Below are positions 12,931 to 23,903 of a DNA stretch of 64,000 bases, piece by piece. The notes under the pieces are model-generated. The model worked only from the letters and a program-made list of their open reading frames with translations, had not been told where the DNA came from and searched no databases. Made by a program: the position numbers and the translations under genes. This stretch comes from Ampullaceana balthica. Its lineage: Eukaryota > Mollusca > Gastropoda > Lymnaeidae. Where the stretch lies: NCBI GenBank assembly GCA_944989445.1, contig CALYLW010000327.1, positions 239,501 to 303,500 on the forward strand, read 5' to 3'. Position 1 is the first letter of the stretch; every line of letters starts with the position of its first letter.

Positions 12931-13281
12931 ATAAATAAAGGTAAAAAAATGATTTTTAAAAACCACGTTTTTACAAGCGGACTAAAAAGAAGAAAATAAT
13001 TTAAAACTTGTAAGTTCAAGTATTTCGATTTAATATGACTAAAAACGTGGGGCGGGTGTTTGGTATAAAAATTTAAGATTTCTCATTTAGAAGGCAAAAT
13101 AGAGATCTATAAGTGAGAGAATGAGTGAACCGCATATGTTAAACCTCATAAGCGCCCGCCCCACGTTTTTAGTCATATTAAATAGAAGTACTTGAACTTA
13201 CAAGTTTTTAATTATTTTCTTCTTTTTAGTCCACTTGTAAAAACGTGGTTTTTAAAAATATTTTTTTTACCTTTATTTATT
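12931..13281. repeat. Fold-back element with ~125-bp inverted arms
   Basis: The left arm at 12931-13056 (ATAAATAAAGGTAAAAAA to ACGTGGGGCGGG) is repeated in reverse complement at 13155-13281 (CCCGCCCCACGT to TTTACCTTTATTTAT). About 98 bp separate the arms. They differ at only scattered positions. A partial direct copy of the left arm lies just upstream at about 12828-12935. Transcription through the region would give a long hairpin RNA. No coding potential is seen. Confidence 0.8.
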
Positions 13282-14954
13282 ATAGGGGAGTGACCCAGGA
13301 GGGAAGACTAAATAATGTATTTCCTACTTTGTTTACGTGTTTGTTTTCATAATCATGCGGTGTAAAATTGATCTAGATCTAATTAAATTTTGATTTTACG
13401 AGTAATAAAATTATGCATAAATTAAAACTTCTCAAAAACTGGAAAGTGCGTTTTAAATTATATAATCACAATTGTTATATGATTTGATGTTGTTGTCAAT
13501 GCTGCGTTACCACAACAAAAATTCTAGCTTTTTCACTTATCACGTGTTTCTCACACACACAGCAAATCAAGCGAATGTTAAACAATGGGGCCACACCTTA
13601 CCAAAATAACGGACGTAGCGATCCTGATACAGAAATAGATTTACTTATACCCCCCTCCCATACTCTTCCCTGTGGGCCTTCATTCCATATGCAGTTAGTA
13701 GAAACGATAGTTATTTTTAAAAATTTAATAAACATGAGACTTTTGTGATTTTTTTAAATACCTCTAATAAACATATCACACAGTCCCCACAAGAAATTAA
13801 TTCAAATTGTCGTTTTAAGTATATAATTCTCCTAAATAACCTTTCCAGGCAACTATTTCCAGAAACTACCTTCAATAGCCATTTGAATTGCAGAGGCGGT
13901 GAGTTTAGAAGCCCTTGTGTTCAACAACACTTCTCTGGCTCCTTATTATTATTTAACATGATGTTGAGGCTATTTCAGTTTTATTGTGTTCTTCTTAGAA
14001 AGTCTTTTTCTTTCAGTTTGGGGGGGGGGTGCACACACACACACACATACATTACATCCAGTACACATGACCTTTTAACTAAATATTTTGACCAGCATGT
14101 CCACTCGAGATATCTGGATCCCGAACTCGCACCTCCCTCAAGAAATTCCCGCTTGCAGAGGTCCTTGCACTTGTGGCTTGATAGTTATTAAGGGGAACTT
14201 AGATGTTGACACATCTTGTCCAGAGTTGACCGAGTCGAGACATTCATGCGTGAAAACAGCTTTCAAAACCCCTGATTAATCAGCCTACCAATAGCTGAGT
14301 AGGGATGGGGTGGCTTTTCAGGTGGACTTTTCCCCGTGCATTGTCTCATGTTTATTGATATTTTAAAAATCACGACAGGTGACATTGATGGAAAGGAAAT
14401 GCAACACTTAAAGCTTGTTATCTTCATTCTCCCTGTCACAGGATATACATTGTCTGGATTAAAAACGTGGGGGAGGGGGGGGGCATTTTGTTGGTTTTTA
14501 AAAAAAAAGACTTGAACATGAAAATGATAATATTGTCATTGTGTAGAAGTAAAGCCTGCAGTATCATTGGGCGTTTAAAGAAAGGCTTGCTTACTAAAAA
14601 AAATAGTAACTGTAGACTCCACTCACACATCGGCTGATGACATCGAATTTATTTAACCTTTATCTTAATTTTTTTAATGAAAAAATTTGAACTATACTAT
14701 ATTCAAATTGAGTACGCCTATTTATTATTAAATTATTTGATCATAGTATAACGTCTATGATGCCATATTATTTAAGTGTCAAGCCGAAAGGATGAATCAC
14801 CACCACTCCATCAACTTTTATTCTGGCGCCACTGTGTTACACCAAGAACTATAAATCGATTACTTTATTTTTACAGTTTAAATATTGCTTATGATTTGTG
14901 GGTGAGGGAAAATAATATCAAGCCATATAACAAGCAAGCTTTAATCGATTTTAA
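13282..14954. other. Intergenic stretch, no supported gene
   Basis: There are open frames here (for example 13745-14191 plus) but they show no recognisable domain, composition or splice context. A G-run followed by (CA)n lies at 14022-14048, and another G-run is near 14469. I see nothing else that can be annotated. Confidence 0.5.
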
Positions 14955-15362
14955 GGGGCAATCCATAAATGACGAGGGGGGAGGGTGTCACACATTTGTG
15001 ACGATGTGTCTCAAGGGGGAGGGTGGGGGAGTTTAAGAAATGTGACGTCACATCAAAACGTGCAACTTTTAATAAACGTTCCACTGAAATATTCGATTGC
15101 ATACAATTTATTTAATGACGCTTTACATGGCATCACGCGTGTTACGATATTAGAGCGCATCCTCACACTAAATAAATACTTAAATGAAAAAAGAGAGATT
15201 TCAAACATGCTCATATTCAAACAGGAAATACGGCTTTTATGGGGGGGGGGCCGCAAAGCTTTGTGACGTCATATTGGAGGGGGTCTAACATTTTGTGACG
15301 TGTGACAAAAAAAAAGGGGGGGGGTCAGACAAAATCGCGTGACGTCATTTATGGATGGCCCC
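14955..15362 (+). mobile_element. P-family DNA element, short copy
   Basis: A 408-bp copy begins GGGGCAATCCATAAATGACG and ends GTGACGTCATTTATGGATGG followed by CCCC. It contains TGACGTCA near 15041, 15263 and 15341. The interior matches the outer parts of the longer copies but lacks the central 'GTGCCGGTCGGTAGG' segment, so it is an internally deleted derivative. Confidence 0.75.
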
Positions 15363-15648
15363 TTAGCCTTCCTAATAATTTCGTTTTCTAATACATGTAT
15401 TTAATTAAATGATTAAATGATACTGTCAAACCAAGGTGTAAAATTTATTAAATAATCAATTAATATGTGCTCTTATAACTGTTGAAGTGTTTTAATAAAA
15501 TTATGGTAATTTTTTTAATGATTGGACTAAAATTTAATCATTTCCTATATGCATTATCATTAAACATTAAAATGGACTCAATTACCGAATAAAAATATCA
15601 CAAAATTAAGTTTTTTGATGCTATCTCATTGTGCCACTACACGATTGA

Positions 15649-15758
15649 GCTCAACACATGGACACATTGCGCTCAACACATGGACACATTGCGCTCAACA
15701 CATGGATACATTGCGCTCTACACATGGATACATTGCGCTCAACGCATGGACACATTGC
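15649..15758 (+). repeat. 22-bp minisatellite, five copies
   Basis: The unit GCTCAACACATGGACACATT plus GC is repeated five times in register with few changes. It lies just before an E-family dimer whose start carries a (GACC)n run at 15841-15867. Confidence 0.9.
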
Positions 15759-15806
15759 GCTCCACGAAGCACTAAATAATCAGTCTTGAACGCAGAGCGC
15801 ATTTTT

Positions 15807-16313
15807 AAATCCTTTATATTAACTCGTGGTGTCTGCGGCCGACCGACCGACCGACCGACCGACCGACGTTGTCGCCAAAACTTTTGATCGATTTTTAACC
15901 CACTTGCTCGCAAGATAGCGAGCTGAAATTTTGCAGGCAGTTTCGTACCAATGATAAAAACAATGTATCAAAATTTCTGATCGATCGCATGTACCGTAAT
16001 TAAATTATTGATTTTTTAGATTATTTTATTTATTCCTATGTATCATGCTATTTTTTGAGATAGAGCGTCGCGGTGCGTATTATATTGAACAACCTTTCTG
16101 TCGCGCAACAAGGTGCGTATTTTATTGACAACTCTTTTTATAAACATATTTCTGATCGGTGCGCATTATATTAAACATGTTTTACGACTCAACTGCACTT
16201 TTGTATTTCTGGATGGTCTGGCGCTGCGTATTATAATGAACATTTTTTAAGTTACTTCTCGTACATAAAGGATTTATAGTCAAAAACTTGGTTTTTTACG
16301 GGTTTTTCTTATT
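15807..16313 (+). mobile_element. E-family element, first unit of a head-to-tail dimer
   Basis: It begins AAATCCTTTATATTAACTCG and ends ATAAAGGATTTATAGTCAAA, then AACTTGGTTTTTTACGGGTT and TTTCTTATT. The start AAATCCTTTAT is the reverse complement of the subterminal ATAAAGGATTT. A short hairpin near the 3' end (AAAAAC/GTTTTT type) is followed by ACGGG. The interior has CGAGCTGAAATTTTGCAGG and the block TCAGATCGATCGCATGTACC. This copy has a (GACC)n expansion near its start. The next unit begins directly after it. There is no coding potential. Confidence 0.75.
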
Positions 16314-16811
16314 AAATCCTTTATATTAACTCGTGGTGTCTGCACCCTTGATTGCTTGTTTGATTGCTTGTCGCCAAAACTTTTGATTGATTTTTATCCC
16401 ACTTGCTCGTAAGCTAGCGAGCTGAAATTTTGCAGGCAGTTTCGTACCGATAATAAAAACAATGGATCAAAATTTCAGATCGATCGCATGTACCGTAATT
16501 AAATTATTGATTTTTTAGATTATTTTATTTATTCCTATGTATCATGCTATTTTTTGAGATAGAGTGTCGCGGTGCGTATTATATTGAACAACCTTTCTGT
16601 CGCGCAATAAGGTGCGTATTTTATTGACAACACTTTTTATAAACATATTCCTGATCGGTGCGCATTATATTAAACATGTTTTACGACACAACTGCAATTT
16701 TGTATTTTTGGATGGTCTTGCGCTGCGTATTATAATGAACACTCTTTTAGTTACGTCTCATACATAAAGGATTTATAGTCAAAAACTTTGTTTTTTACGG
16801 GGTTTATTATA
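16314..16811 (+). mobile_element. E-family element, second unit of a dimer
   Basis: It has the same start, internal blocks and 3' end as the unit at 15807-16313 and abuts it head to tail. It ends TTTGTTTTTTACGGGGTTTA. It differs from its neighbour by scattered substitutions. Confidence 0.75.
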
Positions 16812-16992
16812 TATCGTTATGTGTTTTTTTTTAATCTTCGCAACCCTTCCTCTCCACAATGAGCCTAAAAATATTCAATCAATCATATAATATGTATTGT
16901 TGAGAGCCATAAAAATGCTATAGAACTAGAAAACGCCAGAAGATTTATCGCTATAACTATAATAAAATTTATTGCTAGACATTACATCCTAG

Positions 16993-17070
16993 ACAGTGTC
17001 GTAGCGTGGGCATGTGCCGCCCGGGGAAGAACCCAATTTTGCCGCCCCCCCCCTCCCACCGAAAAATATC
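16993..17070 (+). mobile_element. Possible hAT-type terminus, remnant
   Basis: The sequence CAGTGTCGTAGCGTGGGC followed by GCCGCCCGGGG resembles the left end of the hAT-type element at 35166 (CAGTGGCGTAGTGAGGG). No right end or target duplication was found, so this is an isolated end or a coincidence of a GC-rich patch. Confidence 0.35.
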
Positions 17071-17202
17071 TTAATGCTATAAAGTAAAGATAGTCTTTAT
17101 TAGAAAGTAATAATAAGGACACAATATATTTTATGTTATAAATTAAAAGAAATGCTTCATTTCTTGAATAAAATTGAAGTTTATGTTTTTCCTCATTGCA
17201 CA

Positions 17203-17472
17203 AGAGGCCGTCAAAAAAGAAGTCACGCGATTTTGGCCGATGTTATACCCTCCTCCCTCCATCGTCACACGTGTTCACAAAAACTTAGACCCATCTCCAA
17301 TATGAAGTCACAAAGCTTTGCTCTCCCCCCCCCTATAAAAACCGTATTTTCTATTTGAAAATAAGCATTTTTCAAATCACTTTTTTTTTGTTATTTAAGC
17401 ATGTATTTAGTGTCGGCTGCACTCTAACACATGGAAAGCCATTTAAAACGTCATTAAATAAATTGTAAGCAA
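17203..17472 (+). mobile_element. P-family repeat, left-end fragment
   Basis: It starts GAGGCCGTCAAAAAAGAAGT, then CACGCGATTTTGGCCGA, which resembles the left end of the copy at 22230-22639. It continues with the AAGCTTTG motif, then GTATTTTCTATTTGAAAAT and AACGTCATTAAATAAATTG. It stops where the complete copy at 17473 starts, so the two are immediately adjacent. Confidence 0.6.
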
Positions 17473-18325
17473 GGGGCCGTCCATAAAGTATGTCACGCTC
17501 CGATGGGGGGGAGGGGGAGAAAGTGTGACACTTTGTGACAGGGGGAGGGGGGTCAGGCCATGTGTGATGTCACACATTTAATTTTAAAAAAAAATTCTAA
17601 TTTATTTATATTTTTAGTAGAATTTAAATAGCTTTAAAATAATTTTCAAAACTTTGTGAAACATTAGAATTAGTTTTATGTCAAAATAGCATGAAATGCG
17701 TATCTCATGAATGTGTTGTTCATAAATCTGAATTGGATGCAGCAGGACTAATATTACAAATATAAGGATCAGATCAGGTATGGTTTGACAAGCATGCCAA
17801 TACTTCACTCAAATTGTTAAATATCAGGACATGAAATGTTGCGACAAAGCACAAAGCTCATATTTCAACGTTTTACTTTCAAGATTCTTCCCCTCCTCCA
17901 ATCCCAAATCAACCAAACAGTTGAAGGATTCAAAGCTTCAGAAAGAGCAGATGCAGATTCTCATAAAGGTCCTTCCTTGATTGTAGCACAAACTCTCAAA
18001 TTTGATGACATTATGCCAAGATCAAAAGGAGTTTTCAAAGTACAACCATATGATTACCAGCTTATTTGATCGACTTTGCAAAGTAGGTCACTTAAATTTT
18101 GTCACACATACAATGTTGAAGAAACATATACAGGACCACGCAGATCTCGGGTTCAGGAGAATGTGCCCACCCAAACTGTTAAATTGTAATTATTTTATTA
18201 ATTAAAAAATATTATTTGTTGGAAAATGTGACGTACTTTGTTCCAAGATTTGTGACATTTTGTGACAGGGGGAGGGGGGGGTAAAAATGGTCAAGAATAG
18301 CGTGACATACTTTATGGCCGACACC
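17473..18325 (+). mobile_element. P-family DNA element of the 'AAAGTATGTCACGC' subfamily
   Basis: The left end GGGGCCGTCCATAAAGTATG is mirrored at the right by AGCGTGACATACTTTATGG. The right outermost bases have drifted to CCGACACC. This subfamily, also at 34970, 49856-50097 and 61462-61729, carries AAAGTA(C/T)GTCACGC instead of AAATGACGTCACGC. The 853-bp interior includes a decayed coding stretch (next entry), so it is closer to an autonomous element than the shorter copies. Confidence 0.75.
17830..18180 (+). pseudogene. Unrecognised transposon-encoded protein fragment
   Basis: Translation gives a stretch including SERADADSHKGPSLIVAQ, then LKFDDIMPRSKGVFKV and QPYD, before frameshifts. A close relative is encoded on the minus strand at 34600-34960. 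There the matching segments read SERADADSHKFPSLF and LKFDDIMPRSTRVFKVKPYD, followed by a region with Cys and His spaced like a zinc finger (CHLYLAPQTMLKKH). Amino acids are conserved between copies that differ at the DNA level, which supports a real protein. I do not recognise the family. Because both copies sit beside P-family ends, it may be the P transposase or an accessory protein. Confidence 0.55.
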
Positions 18326-18561
18326 TAATTTGAAGTCATGGTCATCAACGTCCAGTAGATTAGCTGATGGAAAATGATCATATCTGTTTTCCAAATTTTA
18401 TAGCTGCCGAAACCTCTCATGAATTTCTAATGTAATCTCAACTAATGAAGAATACAACTTTATTTTCAGCTCATTTTCAGGGAACAATGCTGCATCTTGC
18501 TTTCGCTCGCCCAACATTTACCCTCTAGCTCTTTTTCTTTAGGGTTTCATTAAACTACTAT

Positions 18562-20771
18562 GGGGCCACCCATTAATGACGTCACGCACCTAGGGGGGAG
18601 GGGGGGGGTCACACTTTTGTGACGATGCGTGACGAGGGGGAGGGAGGGGGTTGAAGAAATGTGACGTCACATCAAAAGGGTAACTTTAAATAAAACTTCC
18701 ACAGAAATATTTGGTCACTTACAATAATTTCTTTAATGACTTTTTTTTTAAATCCCTTATATTAACTTCGCGTCCGTCTCTTCATCTCATCATCTCATCA
18801 TCTCATGGGCTGGGCGAGCGGAAAAAGAAAAGTCGAAAATGACCCACTTCCCGTGATTCGATCGAGCTGAAATTTGGCACACTGACCCGTCTGACCTAAC
18901 AATGCATCGTATCAAAATTTCAGATCGATCGAACGTACCGTAATTAAATTAATGCATTTTTAGTTTATCCTTATATGAGGTATGTAATTCAAATTCACGG
19001 TTTGTTATTGTTTTTTTGCCACGTGAAAGTTTGAGCTGACGCATTGAGGCGACCCAACAAAGCGACGGGGTGCTTTTGTTTACATTTTACGTGTCACGCT
19101 GAGCTCGGTCAAGCGAATCGGTGACCAGACTTTTCCCCTCTCCCCCTCCCACCCACCCCTCCCCCCCTAGGGTTATGAAGCAAACTTGAGTTAAGACAGA
19201 TTCAGTCTGTAAATGTTTGAAAATAATCAATACTGTTAGTTATGTCTCATATATAAGGGATTTATAGTCAAAAACTTTGTTTTTACGGGTTTGTTTTATT
19301 CTTCCTTTCAATCAGAGCTTCTCAATGTGCCGGTCGGTAGGACATCAGACGCTGGTTGGCGTAAGCTATCAAGACACGAAAATTAAATCTAATTATAATC
19401 CTTAAGTTTTAGAACCCCCAAGATAACGTATGAAATTGTTACCCTGCTTCGTTTGATGTTGACATCAAAGCATTTGTGATGTAACCGCAGCTCCGGTTGG
19501 TTCTCTCATGTCAGGCGACTTTTTTTGCCCGTTACCCCAAAATATACAAGTTTATGCGCGCGTTACGCCCCCCCCAACCCCCAGACTCTAGGTCCTGCTT
19601 ACATGACTCGGGGATTTGGGGGAGCGTTGTTAGCCACCCCCCCCCGAAAATGCTACTGGTGAGTTTTACAAGCATGACAAATGTCTAAAAATGATCTGAA
19701 TAGGACTATGTGTAGATATTTTAAGTCAAAACGACACGGAATATCATTTTTCTTTAAAGTGAATATATTTGATAGAATTATAAACGTTTTAAGTTTGATA
19801 TAATTGTTCTATTGGTTTGTGGTCAAACGCCCCTGGCCATTCTAGATATAATGATAAATGAGCCCATTTAAAATTAGTCAACTATTCATTAACTTTATTG
19901 AATGCATCAAATTCGTGACATTGCAATTCGAGAGGAGCACAAAACAACTTTTCTTCTTAGATCAGTTTTTAAGGCATTAATTTTAAATATCACAGAAAGG
20001 ATACTTGATACAGTCAAGTAATGTGGATTAAGATTAGGCCCATTGTCACTCGTGTCAATATAAATGAAAGTAGGGTGGATTTAGGTGTCTTCGTATAGTA
20101 CGTAGGTAAGAAATCTACATAGTTGTCAAATTTTTTTGTTAAATGCATTTTCTGGAAGGAACCGGTTCAATAATGGGCATATGTTCCAAGCGTACACGTA
20201 CACATGAAGTATTTTAATATATCTAGTGGATTGTAGTGGATGTTATATGTCCCAAATGAGTCTACATTACCCCCAAGAATTCCTTTTTGAGGTAATTCAT
20301 CCCTGTTCGCCGACCTCTTTCTTGCGGAATGCCCGTCAGTCCATTGAGGGATTTTAAAAAAAATACATTTTAAAAATATTATTTTTAAATAATTTTTTTT
20401 CTAAGCAAAGACGTTAACCGTGATGATTAATAGTCAATGTTTAATTTGTATGCATTAAAATAAAATGTAATCTAAAGATGTTAACACAGTTCTTTTTCTG
20501 AAGGCCAGTTAAACGTTTTAAAAACGCGGTTTACAATATTACAATATAGACCTTCACTAAATAAATAATAAATGCTTAAATGACAATAAAAGTGATTTGA
20601 AACATACATATTTTCATATAAAAAATAAGTTTTTTGGGTTTTTTTTTCTTTGTCAAAGCTTTGTGACGTATTTTTAGAGGGGGGGGGTCTAACTTTTTGT
20701 GACGACGCGTGACGAGGGGGGGAGGGGGTCAAAAATCGGTCAAAATCGCGTGACGTCATTATGGACGGCCC
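18562..20771 (+). mobile_element. P-family DNA element, longest copy, interrupted by an E element
   Basis: The left end GGGGCCACCCATTAATGACG and right end CGTGACGTCATTATGGACGG then CCC bound 2210 bp. Removing the E insertion at 18750-19300 leaves about 1.66 kb. The interior matches the copy at 28422-29692 in inverted order from the GTGCCGGTCGGTAGG block through TTCCGTGTCGTTTTGAC-like and GAACCGGTTC regions. It also matches the centre of 2043-2953. No intact open frame is present. Confidence 0.75.
18750..19300 (+). mobile_element. E-family element inserted in a P element
   Basis: It begins AAATCCCTTATATTAACTTC and ends ATAAGGGATTTATAGTCAAA, then AACTTTGTTTTTACGGGTTT and GTTTTATT. The 3' end forms an AAAAAC-TTT-GTTTTT hairpin 5 bases before ACGGG. 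Comparison with uninterrupted P copies at 2215-2240 and 29460-29520 shows an empty site at a T-run followed by AAATCAG. This confirms mobility and approximate ends. The start carries an ATCTCATC repeat. Confidence 0.8.
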
Positions 20772-21109
20772 ATATAGTCTTCACATAAAATTTTAGCATA
20801 GTTCAAAGAATCCTCTACCATTTCCATATTTGTGTATTTATAAGTAGCATAGCCAAAGCATTTTTTAAAGTACAGCGAAGTAAAATTAAGTCCCCTGTTT
20901 GTAAATAATTGTGTGTAGTGTGGACGTCAGCTCAGACATCATGAAGTACACAAAATCAATATTAAGATTGATGTCTTATGATATTGCTCTCATTGACTCT
21001 CTGGATTTCACCGCAGCAAAGTTTTTATTTTTTATTTCTTTATATTCGTTTTATTTGTGTTCTATTTGTTCGCTGAGGAAGGCTCTTTGCCGAAACGTTC
21101 GCTGTTTTT
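20772..21109. other. Intergenic stretch, no gene seen
   Basis: No supported coding region. Just before the next E element the sequence reads GAGGAAGGCTCTTTGCCGAA ACGTT. A shorter version, CTGAGGAAGGCTGTTTGA, occurs near 55460. It may be a remnant of a dispersed element. Confidence 0.45.
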
Positions 21110-21598
21110 AAATCCTTTATATTAACTCGTGGTGTCTGCGCCGCCCTTGATTGCTTGTCGCCAAAACTTTAAATCGATTGTTAACCCACTTGCTCGTAAG
21201 CTAGCGAGCTGAAATTTTGCAGGCAGTTTCGTACCGATGATAAAAACAATGTATCAAAATTTCAGATCGATCGCATGTACCGTAATTAAATTATTGCTTT
21301 TTTATATTATTTTATTTATTCCTATGTATCATGCTATTTTTTGAGATAGAGTGTAAGGGTGCGCATTATATTGAACAACCTTTCTGTCGCGCAATAAGGT
21401 GCGTATTTTATTGACCACACTTTTTATAAACATATTCCTGATCGGTGCGCATTATATTAAACATGTTTTACGACACAACTACAAATTTGTATTTTTGGAT
21501 GGTCTTGCGCTGCGTATTATAATGAACATTCTTTTAGTTACGTCTCATACATAAAGGATTTATAGTGAAAAACTTGGTTTTTACGGTTTTTTAAAATT
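21110..21598 (+). mobile_element. E-family element, first unit of a second dimer
   Basis: It starts AAATCCTTTATATTAACTCG and ends ATAAAGGATTTATAGTGAAA, then AACTTGGTTTTTACGG. It is closely related to the pair at 15807-16811 and abuts the next unit in the same orientation. Confidence 0.75.
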
Positions 21599-22090
21599 AA
21601 ATCCTTTATATTAACTCGTGGTGTCTGCGGTTGCCCTTGATTGCTTGTCGCCAAAACTTTTGATCAATTCTTAACCCACTTGCTCGTAAGCTAGCGAGCT
21701 GAAATTTTGCAGGCAGTTTCGTATTAATAATAAAAACAATGTATCAAAATTTCAGATCGATCGCATGTACCGTAATTAAATTATTGATTTTTTATATTAT
21801 TTTATTTATTACTATGTATCATGCTATTTTTTTAGATAGAGCGTCGCGGTGCGAATTATATTGAACAACCTTTCTGTCGCGCAATAAGGTGCGTATTTTA
21901 TTGACAACTCTTTTTATAAAAATATTCCTGATCGGTGCGCATTATATTAAACATGATTTACGACACAACTGCAATTTTGTATTTTTGGATGGTCTTGCGC
22001 TGCATATTATAATGAACATTTTTTTAGTTACTTCTCGTACATAAAGGATTTATAGTCAAAAACTTGGTTTTTTACGGGGTTTTTTTTTAC
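21599..22090 (+). mobile_element. E-family element, second unit of a dimer
   Basis: It has the same organisation and 3' end (TTTTTTACGGGG). The bases just after it, at 22087-22131, resemble 61266-61311 (TTACGTTNTGTNAGGCTCAC and onward). That suggests a target or neighbouring repeat shared with a distant site. Confidence 0.75.
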
Positions 22091-22229
22091 GTTCTGTTAG
22101 GCTCACGCATACCCTGTTTACATGTTATTCATTCACTGTCTTATGATAGCAGTGATAGTAATATTATCATACGTTTGACATCTGCAATCCCTTTTAGTAA
22201 TACAATCAGCTTTAAGTTATGGCACCTTA

Positions 22230-22639
22230 GGGGCTGTCTATAAATGGCGTCACGCCATTTTGGCCGATTTTTACCCCCAACCCCTTTTTGTCACATGTCG
22301 TCAAAATAACTTAGACCCCTCCCCCCAATATGACGTCACAAAGCTTTGCCCTCCTCCCATAAAAGCCATATTTTCTATTTGAAAATGAGTATTTTTCCAA
22401 TCAATTTTTTAATCGTATAATTATGTATTTATTGAAAGACTGCACTCTAATAAGGTAACTCGCTTGAAGCCACGTAAAACGTCAGTAAATAAATTGAAAG
22501 CAATGAAACTATAAGTGGAACTTTTATTTAAAGTTGCGCATTTTGATGTAACGTTACCTCCCCTCCCCCTCGTCACACATCGTCACAAATGTGTGACCCT
22601 CTCCACACTGGGTGCGTGACGTCATTTATGGACGGCGCC
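22230..22639 (+). mobile_element. P-family DNA element, short copy
   Basis: The left end GGGGCTGTCTATAAATGGCG and the right end CGTGACGTCATTTATGGACG followed by GCGCC bound 410 bp. TGACGTCA occurs near 22334 and 22618. It lacks the central segment, as does the copy at 14955. Confidence 0.75.
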
Positions 22640-22719
22640 TCAAATCATTTCAGGAATCATGTGAGCAGTTTATTTTTTAAATTTCAATGAACTTTTTGAA
22701 ATATTCGTAGCATTTAAAC

Positions 22720-22926
22720 CAGTGGTTCCCAACCTTTTTTTGGGGGCGACCCCTTTTTATATAAGCCATCTGACCCGCGACCCCCATGAAATTTAAATAA
22801 TTCATTTTCAATAACGTTTTTACAAAATAGAGCAAATTTGCATTATAGTATAGTGAATATTTATTTAGATGACAGTTGGCGACCCCCATAAAACCCTTCG
22901 CGACCACCACAGGTTGGTAACCGCTG
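22720..22926. mobile_element. Non-autonomous hAT (Charlie-like) element, 207 bp
   Basis: The left terminus CAGTGGTTCCCAACCTTTTT matches in inverted form the right terminus AGGTTGGTAACCGCTG. The flanking 8-bp duplications are ATTTAAAC (22712-22719) and ATTGAAAC (22927-22934), 7 of 8 identical. Both the terminus sequence and the 8-bp duplication are characteristic of hAT transposons. There is no coding capacity. Confidence 0.85.
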
Positions 22927-22934
22927 ATTGAAAC

Positions 22935-23551
22935 TAAACATTTATCATATCACATGCAGCAGAAAAAGTAGCAAGTGATACCCATCATCTTAAAAGCTTT
23001 ATGTATCGAATAGTTTAGGTTAATAAAATCATGAAACCTATTCGAAATAAAGAATAGTTATCATCCCAGGTAATCCGCCCAATGCACGATGATACAATGG
23101 AGAAACTCTTTTGCAAGTGTTCATCAACGGCTCCGTCAACCTGGTGGAAAGGAATGCGGGATATTGTGCGCACATCCTACACACCGTTGGGTGTCAACAA
23201 AAATAGGAACTTTTGAGGCTCTGTAGGACTTGGCATCAAATTTCAAGGTGAGCGTGAGACTTGAGACTATTCACGGGGCTTTGTAAATTGTGAATGTCCA
23301 CAGCATATTAAGAATTTCATGGACTTGTAATTTTCTCCGACTCAAGATCCATCCTCAAAATCTTAAGTTATGAACCTCGTAACAAAAACTTGTTGATGCC
23401 ATCCAAGATAGAGTGGGGGAAACTGAAGAGCTCGGAGACCAATTACAGTTATTTCCCGTCATGTGAACGTCAGAGACAATGAAAAAGCAGACACTGCCAA
23501 AACGATGCTTATCTAATTCCAACTAGGTACTTACTTACTACTTATCTTGGG
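22935..23551. other. Unique-looking intergenic sequence, no gene seen
   Basis: This stretch has mixed composition and does not resemble the surrounding repeats. No open frame longer than about 60 codons or convincing splice pair was found. Confidence 0.5.
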
Positions 23552-23704
23552 GTTAAATTCAGGGCCGGATTAAGCCATCTTGGTGCCCTGGGCACTAAAC
23601 CCCCATGGGTGCCCCCTTCTGCCCCAGGCCCCCGATCCCCCATATACCGCCGGTATGTTCAATATTAAGCAAACTAACTAACAAAGAAAACGGTTGTTAA
23701 CACA

Positions 23705-23903
23705 CAGGGGCGTCACTAGGGATTGCGGGGGTGCGGACTGCACCGGGTGAGACCATCACAAGGAGTGACACCAAAGGGTAAAAATCTGTATGCCTCGTTT
23801 TTTTTGGCATTGGCATACTGGGAGGAGGTCTATGGGGTAAGTTGTGAGGGGGTGACACCATGACCTACCACACTGGGTGACACCAACCCTAGTGATGCCG
23901 CTA
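23705..23903. mobile_element. Small non-autonomous hAT element with exact 8-bp duplication
   Basis: The left end CAGGGGCGTCACTAGGG is mirrored by CCCTAGTGATGCCGCTA. Both sides are flanked by TTAACACA (23697-23704 and 23904-23911), an exact 8-bp target duplication as expected for hAT. It is 199 bp long, nested in hAT-A, and has no coding capacity. Confidence 0.88.

Noticed and set aside
13745..14191. 148-codon open frame
   Set aside because: No ATG-led structure, domain, repeat of family motifs or splice context supports it, and it crosses a G-run and a CA repeat.
21070..21105. GAGGAAGGCTCTTTGCCGAA-type motif as a possible Penelope-like element end
   Set aside because: Only a short motif is present, with no reverse transcriptase or GIY-YIG sequence nearby. 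A weaker match near 55460 is too short to support a family.
22677..22910. 77-codon minus-strand open frame
   Set aside because: It lies within and across a non-autonomous hAT element and encodes nothing recognisable.
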